A stretch of 29,302 nt of DNA from Pseudomonadota bacterium (lineage in GTDB: Bacteria; Pseudomonadota; Gammaproteobacteria; Xanthomonadales; Xanthomonadaceae): the NCBI GenBank assembly GCA_023423675.1, contig JAFAFD010000040.1:1-29302 (forward strand), given 5' to 3'. The notes beneath the pieces are model-generated. The model was not told the DNA's origin. It ran no database searches and saw only the letters and a program-made list of their open reading frames with translations. This document shows, in pieces, positions 9,474-16,386 of the stretch (positions within the stretch are counted from its first letter, which is position 1; every line of letters begins with the position of its first letter). The translations under genes were made by a program, and so were the position numbers.

Positions 9474-9781
9474 TCTTCGACGTGTACATGGTCCATTGAT
9501 GCGGATGTAAATCCGCCAATGAAATGCGCTTCGCGATGCTCTGGGCGCTTGGGTGCAAAGGCGCCTGATCGAAGCGCCCAGTCGTACGCGCCTTCATTCA
9601 ACGGATAGCAGGTGAGCACCCCTGTCAGCGCGTGCTTGGCCGCCCATGACAAGCCGGCCTCACGATTGCCGAAGACGCCCCCGGCGAAGCGCGCGCCTGC
9701 GCCGTGGAAGACCCATATCTCAGTGGGTTCGCTGTTGATGTTCGCGCCTCGGCTGGATGTACACCGGCATGGATACAACAT
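9458..9781 (-). CDS. Small DUF7710-like protein of unknown function
   Basis: A minus-strand gene of about 107 residues starting at ATG 9781. The core IWVFHGAGARFAGGVF, then ALTGVLTCYPLNEGAYDWA, then a Phe-Ile-Gly-Gly-Phe ... SMDHVHVEDG ending, resembles a family of short soluble proteins I associate with the DUF7710 domain. No signal peptide or membrane segment is clear and the function is not known. A longer frame reaching back to 9856 would run through the promoter of the adjacent tRNA and is unlikely. The stop codon (9458-9460) and last few codons lie inside the second palindromic repeat, so the C-terminus appears to have been set by that repeat. Confidence 0.65.
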   Translation of the reverse strand: MLYPCRCTSSRGANINSEPTEIWVFHGAGARFAGGVFGNREAGLSWAAKHALTGVLTCYPLNEGAYDWALRSGAFAPKRPEHREAHFIGGFTSASMDHVHVEDGIPQ

Positions 9782-9816
9782 GTCGGTCGCTTGGCGAAGC
9801 CCCCTGAAAAAACCGC

Positions 9817-9844
9817 TTGACGCCATTCCCAGAACAGGTAGAAT
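9817..9844 (+). promoter_or_regulatory. Sigma-70-type promoter of tRNA-Gly copy 1
   Basis: A TTGACG -35 box (9817-9822) and a TAGAAT -10 box (9839-9844) are 16 bases apart. The predicted start, near 9851, lies just upstream of the tRNA at 9857. Confidence 0.75.
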
Positions 9845-9856
9845 TTCGCCTCCCAA

Positions 9857-9932
<76 letters not shown>

Positions 9933-9942
9933 GATTCAAGAG

Positions 9943-9968
9943 AAACGCTCCCGCAAGGGAGCGTTTTT
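9943..9968 (+). terminator. Rho-independent terminator of tRNA-Gly copy 1
   Basis: The perfect stem AACGCTCCC / GGGAGCGTT with GCAA tetraloop (9944-9965) runs into a T-tract. Confidence 0.92.
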
Positions 9969-10071
9969 CGTTTTGCGTCTTCGGCCGCTTCATCCCCACT
10001 TCACCGCCACCCCATCGCCCCGCCACGCGCGGCGGCAAAGCTGCAACACCGTTCCAACCGGTGATGCCGCG

Positions 10072-11178
10072 ATGCCCCACATGTCCTCTGCCTACGACCA
10101 CGATCTGGTCATCGTCGGCGCAAGCTTCGCCGGCGCGGCCTGCGCATTGGCCGCCGCGCAGTACGGCCTGCGGGTCTGCGTGCTGGAGCGCAAGGCCGAT
10201 CCCGGCGAGCGCCTGCACACCACCGGCATCGTGGTGAAGGAAGCGATGGAGCAGACCTGGCTGGGTCGCATGCCCGAGCGTCTGGTGCAGCGTGTCGCGC
10301 GCGTCCAGTTGTACGCGCCGAACCTGCGCAGCGTGCAGCTGGCCGCGCCCGGGTATTACTTCCTCACCACCGACACCCCGAACCTGATGCGCTGGCTGGC
10401 CGACCAACTGCGTGCCAGCGGCGTGGATCTGCGCCTGCAGCAGTCCTTCAGCAATGCCGAGGTCGATGGCGATGGCTGGCAGGTGGACGGGGCAGGGCGG
10501 TGCGCCTATCTGGTGGGTGCCGATGGCGCGCGATCACGTGTCGCCCGGCGTACCGGCCTGGGCCAGGTGCGCGACAACCTCTACGGCGTCGAGCGCGAGT
10601 TCGACGGCCTGCAGTTGCCGCAGGGCGATGCGCTGCACTGCTTCGTCAGTAAGCGTTACGCGCCGGGCTACATCGGCTGGGTCGCGCAGAATCCCACGGG
10701 CGTGCAGGTTGGGCTCGCCCTGCGCCATGATCCGCTGCAGGCGCGGGTGCCGGACATCGATGGCTTCATCGAGCACGTGCGCGACATCGTCGGCATCGCA
10801 CCGTCATCGCAGCCGTCATCCACCCGCGCCGGGCTGGTGCCCTGCGGCCTGCCGGATGGGCCGATTACCGGCCAGCGCCTGATCCTGACCGGGGATGCGG
10901 CCGGCACCGTCTCGCCGCTGTCGGCCGGCGGCATCCACTCGTCGTGGCGGCATGGCTGGGCGGTCGGCGATGCCATCGGCCTGCACCTGCGTGGCCAGGG
11001 CCCCGCCGCCGAACAGGTGGCGCGGCGGGTGGCGCCGGCCTTCCGCCGCAAGCGCCTGCTGCGCTGGGCGATGGACCATCTGCAGCAGGACTGGCCGCTC
11101 AACGCGCTGCTGCGTACCGCCGCGACGCGGCGAGTGGCCGAGCAGATCTACTTCCACCGGCGCGGGGTGCGGGCCTGA
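10072..11178 (+). CDS. FAD-dependent oxidoreductase, geranylgeranyl-reductase-like family
   Basis: A flavoprotein of about 368 residues. The N-terminal dinucleotide-binding motif DLVIVGASFAGAACALAAA is the FAD-binding Rossmann GxGxxG-type fold, followed by an acidic residue at the end of strand two (CVLERKAD). A second FAD motif, GDAAGTVSPLSAGGIHSS, lies near residue 280. This pattern is shared by geranylgeranyl reductase-like, FAD-dependent monooxygenase and halogenase families; the substrate cannot be told. Two ATGs (10072 and 10081) are possible and neither has a clear ribosome binding site; a longer in-frame start at 9973 begins within about 5 bases of the tRNA terminator and is disfavoured. 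It sits alone between two tRNA-Gly genes. Confidence 0.82.
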   Translation: MPHMSSAYDHDLVIVGASFAGAACALAAAQYGLRVCVLERKADPGERLHTTGIVVKEAMEQTWLGRMPERLVQRVARVQLYAPNLRSVQLAAPGYYFLTTDTPNLMRWLADQLRASGVDLRLQQSFSNAEVDGDGWQVDGAGRCAYLVGADGARSRVARRTGLGQVRDNLYGVEREFDGLQLPQGDALHCFVSKRYAPGYIGWVAQNPTGVQVGLALRHDPLQARVPDIDGFIEHVRDIVGIAPSSQPSSTRAGLVPCGLPDGPITGQRLILTGDAAGTVSPLSAGGIHSSWRHGWAVGDAIGLHLRGQGPAAEQVARRVAPAFRRKRLLRWAMDHLQQDWPLNALLRTAATRRVAEQIYFHRRGVRA

Positions 11179-11222
11179 CTGCCAAGCTGAACGACGCTGT
11201 GCAGACGACCCGAAAAATCCGG

Positions 11223-11251
11223 TTGACGCCGTGCAGCAATATCGACACAAT
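11223..11251 (+). promoter_or_regulatory. Sigma-70-type promoter of tRNA-Gly copy 2
   Basis: TTGACG (11223-11228) and CACAAT (11246-11251) are separated by 17 bases. Between the predicted start and the tRNA lies a perfect inverted repeat, TTCGAC-GCAG-GTCGAA (11260-11275), that would form a small leader hairpin. The same arrangement precedes copy 3. Confidence 0.78.
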
Positions 11252-11283
11252 AGCGCTCCTTCGACGCAGGTCGAACGGAATCT

Positions 11284-11359
<76 letters not shown>

Positions 11360-11370
11360 GATTGCAGAAA

Positions 11371-11395
11371 AACGCTCCCGGAAGGGGGCGTTTTT
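11371..11395 (+). terminator. Rho-independent terminator of tRNA-Gly copy 2
   Basis: The stem AACGCTCCC / GGGGGCGTT with GGAA loop is followed by TTTTT. It is a near copy of the copy 1 terminator. Confidence 0.9.
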
Positions 11396-11501
11396 CGTTT
11401 GCGTCAGTGGTTCGATACCAGATGGGTCGAAAGGCAGACTGCGAGCGCGCAGGCTGCGAACATCAGGCCCATGTCGGTGGCTGCATGGCGTAGTGCTGCG
11501 C

Positions 11502-11954
11502 TCACGATGAAGGGTATCTGCGTGCGGTGGAAGCGCGGCTGCGAAACTTCCGCCACGCACTGATGACGGACACCGCGCACAGGGCCAGGAACAGGCTCAG
11601 ATCCAGCAGCAGCAACCACAGCAGGTGTGTGCCGTAGACCGGCGATTGGTGCATCGCGCCCATCGCGAACGGTACCGACCACGTCAGCAGCAGCGCAAAG
11701 GCGATCAGCAGGCGCAGCCAGAGCCGACGCCATCGCCATGGGCGCACGATCAGCAAGACAGCCACGATTTCGACCGTGCTCATCAAAGCGAACGTAACGA
11801 CCTTGCCGGTGGCATAGGACTGGGGCGCGTCTGGATCGAGACTGCGCTGCATCCAGTAGTCGGTCTGAGTGCCGGCATGAATCAGCGCGGCCATCACGGC
11901 CAGCCAGATCACGGCTGCCGCCAGGTAGTACAAGCGAGTGCTGCGATCACTCAT
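11502..11954 (-). CDS. Small integral membrane protein, unknown function
   Basis: A 150-residue protein starting at ATG 11954 (MSDRSTRLYYL). Four hydrophobic segments are visible: about residues 9-26, 51-70, 79-97 and 108-132. The N-terminus is polar and the C-terminus is basic (Arg/Ser/Thr-rich), which suggests a cytoplasmic tail. I do not recognise the family. The start overlaps the stop of the upstream membrane gene by 8 bases, so the two are translated together and may form a complex. The pair lies between tRNA-Gly copies 2 and 3, on the opposite strand. Confidence 0.72.
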   Translation of the reverse strand: MSDRSTRLYYLAAAVIWLAVMAALIHAGTQTDYWMQRSLDPDAPQSYATGKVVTFALMSTVEIVAVLLIVRPWRWRRLWLRLLIAFALLLTWSVPFAMGAMHQSPVYGTHLLWLLLLDLSLFLALCAVSVISAWRKFRSRASTARRYPSS

Positions 11955-12351
11955 GCGCGGGCTCCTTGCGCGTGCTCCAGGTGGTGGTGCGCGCAGCGAA
12001 GCGCATGCTCGCGGCGATCGCGGCCAGTGCAAGCACGCCTGGCCCGACGGTGAAGTACACCATGCGCAGCGGGTTGTTGTGCATCAGCGTCCAGGCAGCG
12101 AATGCGAGCGGGATGGCGAGTACCAGCAATTTCGCTGCCAACGGCCGCAGTACGGCGATCAACGGCTGCGCGCCGAGGAACAGCACGAACGCGTAATACT
12201 GCGCGAGGCCCAGGCCGATGTTGCTGTGCGAGCTGAAACCGACATGGTCGCGATACCAGTTCATGCCCAGCGGCATCAGCGTCCAGTAGAGCGCGGCCAC
12301 CAGCAGGTGCAGCAGCAGGGAGATCAGCAGAGATTTGCCGTGCAGGAACAT
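11947..12351 (-). CDS. Small integral membrane protein, unknown function
   Basis: A 134-residue protein from ATG 12351 (MFLHGKSLLISLLLHLL). It has four hydrophobic stretches: near residues 5-25, 48-66, 70-88 and 100-116. The C-terminus is charged (TRKEPAHE). An in-frame ATG at 12393 would add 14 residues without hydrophobic character; the later start is preferred because it opens directly into a membrane segment. The family is not recognised. It overlaps the downstream membrane gene, and together they form a two-gene unit flanked by duplicated tRNA blocks. Terminator-like sequence upstream is absent; the promoter was not identified. Confidence 0.7.
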   Translation of the reverse strand: MFLHGKSLLISLLLHLLVAALYWTLMPLGMNWYRDHVGFSSHSNIGLGLAQYYAFVLFLGAQPLIAVLRPLAAKLLVLAIPLAFAAWTLMHNNPLRMVYFTVGPGVLALAAIAASMRFAARTTTWSTRKEPAHE

Positions 12352-12420
12352 GGGCCGAGGCGTCCGGGCGGGGCAGGGTACCCCACCGCGCAAGGCCTGG
12401 ATCGCGCTGCGTGAAGACTG

Positions 12421-12449
12421 TTGACGGCGTGAAGGAATTTGGACACAAT
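12421..12449 (+). promoter_or_regulatory. Sigma-70-type promoter of tRNA-Gly copy 3
   Basis: TTGACG (12421-12426) and CACAAT (12444-12449) are 17 bases apart. From 12442 onward, the -10 region and leader hairpin are identical to copy 2. Confidence 0.78.
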
Positions 12450-12481
12450 AGCGCTCCTTCGACGCAGGTCGAACGGAATCT

Positions 12482-12557
<76 letters not shown>

Positions 12558-12567
12558 GATTCTACAG

Positions 12568-12591
12568 GGCCCCGGTAGGGGCCTTGTTTTT
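12568..12591 (+). terminator. Rho-independent terminator of tRNA-Gly copy 3
   Basis: The stem GGCCCC / GGGGCC with loop GGTA is followed by TTGTTTTT. Its sequence differs from the terminators of copies 1 and 2, although the tRNA is the same. Confidence 0.85.
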
Positions 12592-12699
12592 CTCCCGCCT
12601 CGGCAAGGCGGGGCACGTTGGGCCACAAGGCTTTGCGCGCAGTCAGAAATGTGAAATCGCTGGTGTGTGTTCCGGATTTCCGGTACCATGGCGGCTTAC

Positions 12700-12775
<76 letters not shown>

Positions 12776-12780
12776 GTTTC

Positions 12781-12803
12781 GACAGGCCCCATCGCGGGGT
12801 TTT
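12781..12803 (+). terminator. Possible terminator after tRNA-Gly copy 4
   Basis: The short stem CCCC / GGGG around ATCGC is followed by TTTT. It is weaker than the other terminators; some read-through into tRNA-Cys is plausible. Confidence 0.6.
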
Positions 12804-12840
12804 GTCATGTCAGGGGCATCGTTCCTGGCCGCAGTACGTT

Positions 12841-12914
12841 GGCCTCATGGCAGAGTGGCTATGCACCGGATTGCAAATCCGTTTACAGCGGTTCGATTCC
12901 GCTTGAGGCCTCCA
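12841..12914 (+). tRNA. tRNA-Cys(GCA), integration target
   Basis: A 74-nt tRNA with acceptor arms GGCCTCA/TGAGGCC, discriminator T and encoded CCA. The anticodon loop TTGCAAA carries GCA, and the T-loop region is GGTTCGATTCC. Its 3' 47 bases, from the anticodon arm at 12868 onward, are repeated at 18275-18321. This marks the gene as the attachment site of the downstream element, which regenerated the intact tRNA on the left. Confidence 0.97.
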
Positions 12915-12953
12915 ATTGAAAAGCCCTGACTCCGGTCAGGGCTTTTTCTTTGC
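12868..12953 (+). repeat. attL-like copy of 86-bp direct repeat
   Basis: This 86-bp segment runs from the tRNA-Cys anticodon arm through its CCA and terminator. It is repeated without a mismatch at 18275-18360, 5407 bp downstream. Identity breaks sharply at both ends. This is the classic footprint of a tyrosine-integrase element inserted into a tRNA 3' half. Confidence 0.95.
12919..12951 (+). terminator. tRNA-Cys terminator (left copy)
   Basis: The 12-bp stem AAAAGCCCTGAC / GTCAGGGCTTTT with TCCG loop is followed by T-rich sequence. It lies inside the 86-bp repeat, so it was duplicated with the att site. Confidence 0.93.
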
Positions 12954-12964
12954 GCGGCGTCTGA

Positions 12965-13744
12965 ACTGCGCTAGGACGATGCCGCAAGCGCCGGCTCCTG
13001 AAGCACCTGTATCCGCACTTCCCTGAGCGCGACTGCTACGTGGAAGCATTCGTCGGTGGCGCCGCTTCCCTCCTCATGCGCCCGTACCCGGCGGCGACGG
13101 AAGCACTCAACGACATCAACGGCGAGCTGGTCGGGCAGTATCGTTGCGTCCGGCATCACCTGGTCGAATTCGTGCGCATGTTTCGGTGGTCGCTGGTGTC
13201 GCGGCAGATGTTCGAGTGGACGCAGATGGAGCGCCCCGAAACCCTTACCGACATCCAGCGGGCGGCCCGCTTCTACTACCTGCAGAAGCTGGCATTCGGC
13301 GGGAAGGTGCAGGTGCAGACGTTCGGCGTGGTGACCACGGGAGGTCCGCGGCTCAACCTGCTGCGGATCGAGGAAGAGCTCAGCGCGGTGCATCTGCGCC
13401 TGGCCAACATCATCATCGAGTGCCTGCCGTGGCAGGACTGCGTGCGCCGCTATGACCGGCCCGGCACGTTGTTCTATCTGGACCCGCCGTACTGGGAGAC
13501 TGAGGGCTACGGCGTCGACTTCCCCTTCAGCGAGTACGAGGCGATGGCAGAGCTGATGCGCAGTGCTGCTGGCCGGTTCGTCGTGTCGATCAACGATCAC
13601 CCGCAGATCCGCGAGGTGTTCGCTGGGTTCGACCTGGTGCCGCTGCAGCTCGACTACACGATTGGCGGCGGGCAGGGCCGGGGGCGTAAGTTCGGCGAGC
13701 TGATCATCAAGGGCTGGGACGATAGGCAGGCGGCCCTGCTGTAA
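12965..13744 (+). pseudogene. 5'-truncated DNA adenine methylase (Dam-like)
   Basis: The open frame from 12965 encodes a class D12-type N6-adenine methyltransferase. The catalytic motif DPPY is at 13481-13492 (context LFYLDPPYWE), and the motif I region EAFVGGAASLL and the segment LNDINGEL are present. Read upstream, the frame still encodes KRRLLKHLYPHFPERDCY. In this family that follows the SAM-contacting PGGK motif at the extreme N-terminus, but here PGGK and the start codon are gone, 30 bases from the left att repeat. No good in-frame start exists: GTG at 13040 would begin inside motif I. It is therefore read as broken, probably by the deletion that removed the rest of the phage. The C-terminus ends normally at 13744, 3 bases before the convergent SRAP gene. 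Confidence 0.8.
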
Positions 13745-13747
13745 GGC

Positions 13748-14413
13748 TCAGGCGACAGGTTCCAGCAGCCCCTCGGTATTGTTGCGAGGGGTGTTGACCG
13801 CTCGGCTCACGCGGTAGGCCTCCATGGCAGGGGCTTGGCTGGCCAGCAGCAGCGCCATGGCGTCATCGGTGCTGGCTGCCATCCAGTCATCGATCTGGCC
13901 GACCTGAAGCCATACCGGCATGCGGTCGTGGATGCCGGCCGACACGCCGCTGCTGTCGCCAGTGATGATGGTGAAGGTTCCCAGGTTGCCATCCGGCAGT
14001 AGCGGACTGGTGTCCTCCCATAGGCCGGCCGCCAGCAGTGTCCCGGATGCGTGGATGAACCAAGGGTCTTTGTTCCCGTCCTCCGGGCTCACGGACCATT
14101 CGTAATAGCCGGCCATGGGAATAACGCAGCGACGCTTCTTAAACGCGGCGCGGAAGGAGCTTTTCTCCGCTACTGTCTCGAGTCGGGCGTTGATGGTCTT
14201 GCCCTGTAGGGCCTTGGCCTTGGCCCAGAAGGGCAGGAGCCACCAGGCCAGCCGGGTCACCTGCCGCCCCTCCCCGCGCTTGAGGATGACTGACGCCAGC
14301 TGAGTCGGGGCCAGGTTGAAGCAGGGCTGGATCTCGGCCAAGTTCGGCGCGAGGTCCGCGAAGCCTGTCTGGCCGAGGTTCATATCAGGTAGCTGGACGA
14401 ATCTGCCGCACAT
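13748..14413 (-). CDS. SRAP-family (HMCES/YedK-like) abasic-site shield protein
   Basis: A 221-residue SOS-response-associated peptidase domain protein. Family members crosslink covalently to abasic sites in single-stranded DNA through the N-terminal cysteine and protect them from breakage. The start at 14413 gives MCGRF, exposing Cys2 after Met removal; an in-frame ATG at 14446 would bury it and is rejected. All key residues are visible: Cys2, Asn75 (KTINARLET), Glu105 (AGYYEW) and His162 (GIHDRMPVWL). It faces the ParA-like gene divergently across about 100 bases. I see no convincing LexA box there. Grouping with umuDC in one element suggests a DNA-damage tolerance package. Confidence 0.93.
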   Translation of the reverse strand: MCGRFVQLPDMNLGQTGFADLAPNLAEIQPCFNLAPTQLASVILKRGEGRQVTRLAWWLLPFWAKAKALQGKTINARLETVAEKSSFRAAFKKRRCVIPMAGYYEWSVSPEDGNKDPWFIHASGTLLAAGLWEDTSPLLPDGNLGTFTIITGDSSGVSAGIHDRMPVWLQVGQIDDWMAASTDDAMALLLASQAPAMEAYRVSRAVNTPRNNTEGLLEPVA

Positions 14414-14511
14414 CGTAGATGCCTCTGTAGAAACGATGTCTTGCACACACTTGGTGATGGTAAGCCAAACTTATGGTTAGAATGCCTTCAGAACCGTCAA
14501 GGCTGATCAGC

Positions 14512-15555
14512 GTGTCCAAAATTATCTGCATGTACAACCACAAGGGCGGCGTGAGCAAGACCACGACCGTCTTCAACCTTGGGTGGATGCTCGCGCTAAA
14601 GGGCAAGCGAGTGATCATTGCGGACTTTGATCCCCAGTGCAACCTGACCGGAATCGTCGGCGGTTATAAAGGGGTCGCCGACATGCAGGTTTTGTACAGT
14701 ACGCCGCAGCCGAATAATATTAAAGATGCTCTTGCTCCGGCATTTGAGTCTCAGCCGAGGCAGATTACAGCTGCCAACTGTTTCCAGGTTAACTCCAGTA
14801 TGCCTAACTTGCTTTTGCTGGCGGGGCATATAGGTCTTTCGGAGTATGAAACTACGTTGGGGCTAGCGCAGGAGCTTAGTGGGTCGCTTCTGCCATTGCG
14901 TAATCTACCCGGCGCTACACGCTTTATGCTCGACGCAACCGCTAAGAAGTACAAGGCGGATTACGTAATCATTGATATGAGCCCTAGCGTTGGCGCTATG
15001 AATCAGAACCTCATAGCAACTTGCGATCACTTCATCGTCCCCTTCCATCCGGATTATTTTTCGTCGATGGCTCTTGAGTCCTTGGCGACTGTACTTCCGC
15101 GTTGGCGCAAATGGGCAGAGGTGGCCTACGGCTTGAGTGTGCTTAGGGATGCAGACTATCCGTTCCCTCGTCCGCATCCAACCTTTATTGGTTCTGTGAT
15201 TCAGAAATTCCGGCCTAAGAATGGTGCACCCTCTCAGGCATTCCAGCGTTGGATTGATACGCTTAAAGATGATATGGAGAGCAGATTCATTCCTGCGCTT
15301 GTGGACTCTGGCATGGTTAATGTACAAGCGTTTGAGTCCAAGGTTGGCCTAAAGCCATGGGAGCCAATATTGGAGGTCGGTGATTTTAATAGCTTGATCG
15401 CCCTTTCTCATGAGCATAGAGTTCCTATTTTTGCGTTGACCCGAGAGAATTTGAATCAGTCCGGTGCGGTCTGGGACCGAACCAAAGATTCCAGAGATTC
15501 TTTTGCAACGGCATTTTCAGAGTTCGCGGACCGCGTGATCGCGGCTAGCGCATGA
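14512..15555 (+). CDS. ParA-like ATPase, first gene of ParA-HEPN unit
   Basis: A 347-residue ATPase of the ParA/MinD (AAA_31-like) class. The deviant Walker A motif NHKGGVSKTTT is at about residues 9-19, with the usual second Gly replaced by Ser. It is followed by FDPQCNLTG and a Walker B-like VIIDMSPSVGAMNQN. The start is uncertain: GTG 14512 places the motif at the N-terminus as in relatives, while ATG 14482 or 14473 would add 10-13 residues. The gene has markedly lower GC than the chromosome. The stop overlaps the HEPN gene start (ATGA at 15552-15555). No parB, centromere-like repeat or replication gene is nearby, so plasmid-style partition is unlikely. A role as sensor or regulator of the HEPN partner is inferred. 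Confidence 0.82.
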   Translation: MSKIICMYNHKGGVSKTTTVFNLGWMLALKGKRVIIADFDPQCNLTGIVGGYKGVADMQVLYSTPQPNNIKDALAPAFESQPRQITAANCFQVNSSMPNLLLLAGHIGLSEYETTLGLAQELSGSLLPLRNLPGATRFMLDATAKKYKADYVIIDMSPSVGAMNQNLIATCDHFIVPFHPDYFSSMALESLATVLPRWRKWAEVAYGLSVLRDADYPFPRPHPTFIGSVIQKFRPKNGAPSQAFQRWIDTLKDDMESRFIPALVDSGMVNVQAFESKVGLKPWEPILEVGDFNSLIALSHEHRVPIFALTRENLNQSGAVWDRTKDSRDSFATAFSEFADRVIAASA

Positions 15556-16337
15556 CGCCTCGGCTGCTTTTTGATGAGCTTTGGGCCCGAGGTGATGCTC
15601 TCGCAACGGTTTACGAAAGCCTCGTCGCTCTGGGTATTCCCCAGTCAAAGGCGGATGAGCTTTTGCGTGCGGAGTGGGTTGCAAGAGTGGCGGCGCTTGA
15701 TTTGTTTGTTCACGAACTGTTTGCGATGCGAATGCTGGAGCAATTCGAGGGTGCGCGGTTGCCAGTTCCCGGTTTCGCAAAGTTTCGTCTGAGCGCGGAA
15801 ACCATTACTCGGATGGTCAACTCGAGTTCTGCAAGCGAGAGGTCGGCAGCGTTTGACTTGGAAGTCAGAACTCAAATATCTCATCTGACGTTTCAAATGC
15901 CCGATAAGATAGCGGAGGCTTTGCGTCACACGTCTTCAATTCCGCTGTGGGAGTCAGTGGCAAAGCATCAAAATCCGGGGGTTAAAGGCGAGGCACTGAA
16001 AAGTGCTCAGCGGACCATCAAGACCACGCTTTCTTCAATGGTGGAACGTCGCAATAAAATCGCCCATGAGGGAGACTTGGGGCCTACAGTCCCTCGTCAA
16101 CCTTGGCCCATCGATGTCGGTCAGCTTGTGACCGTTAGGGGATTTATATTAGGCCTAGTCGAATCAATTCAACAGGTAATGGATGACGACTCAGCACCAG
16201 CGGTAGCTGCTACTGGTGCGGCGAGTGTGCTTGAGAACGAGCCGGTGGATGATGAAGAGGGCGAGGCAGTGGACGATGTGGCTTGCGGCGATGTGGCTGA
16301 TCAAGCCCCCCCGCCGGCTGGACAAGAGTTCTATTAG
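15552..16337 (+). CDS. HEPN-domain protein (RiboL-PSP-HEPN-like), second gene of ParA-HEPN unit
   Basis: A 261-residue protein. Residues about 40-210 look like a HEPN helical domain of the RiboL-PSP type: an early helix (AALDLFVHELF), a mid segment with MPDKIAEALRHTSSIPLWESVA, and the catalytic-type R-x4-H motif RNKIAH at residues 167-172 (context ERRNKIAHEGD). HEPN proteins with this motif are commonly ribonucleases in toxin-antitoxin and phage-defence systems. The last 50 or so residues are acidic and probably disordered. It is coupled to the ParA-like gene by a 4-base overlap, and the two share low GC. It ends 50 bases before the convergent umuC. The family call is from motif recognition; RNase activity is inferred. 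Confidence 0.75.
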   Translation: MTPRLLFDELWARGDALATVYESLVALGIPQSKADELLRAEWVARVAALDLFVHELFAMRMLEQFEGARLPVPGFAKFRLSAETITRMVNSSSASERSAAFDLEVRTQISHLTFQMPDKIAEALRHTSSIPLWESVAKHQNPGVKGEALKSAQRTIKTTLSSMVERRNKIAHEGDLGPTVPRQPWPIDVGQLVTVRGFILGLVESIQQVMDDDSAPAVAATGAASVLENEPVDDEEGEAVDDVACGDVADQAPPPAGQEFY

Positions 16338-16386
16338 CAGCGTCGGATCGAAATCTAAACTAATAAAAAAGGAAGCGGGGCGGCAA

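Noticed and set aside
14512..15555. Plasmid partition locus or integrated plasmid origin
   Set aside because: No parB, iteron-like repeats or replication initiator accompany the ParA-like gene, and its partner is a HEPN protein.
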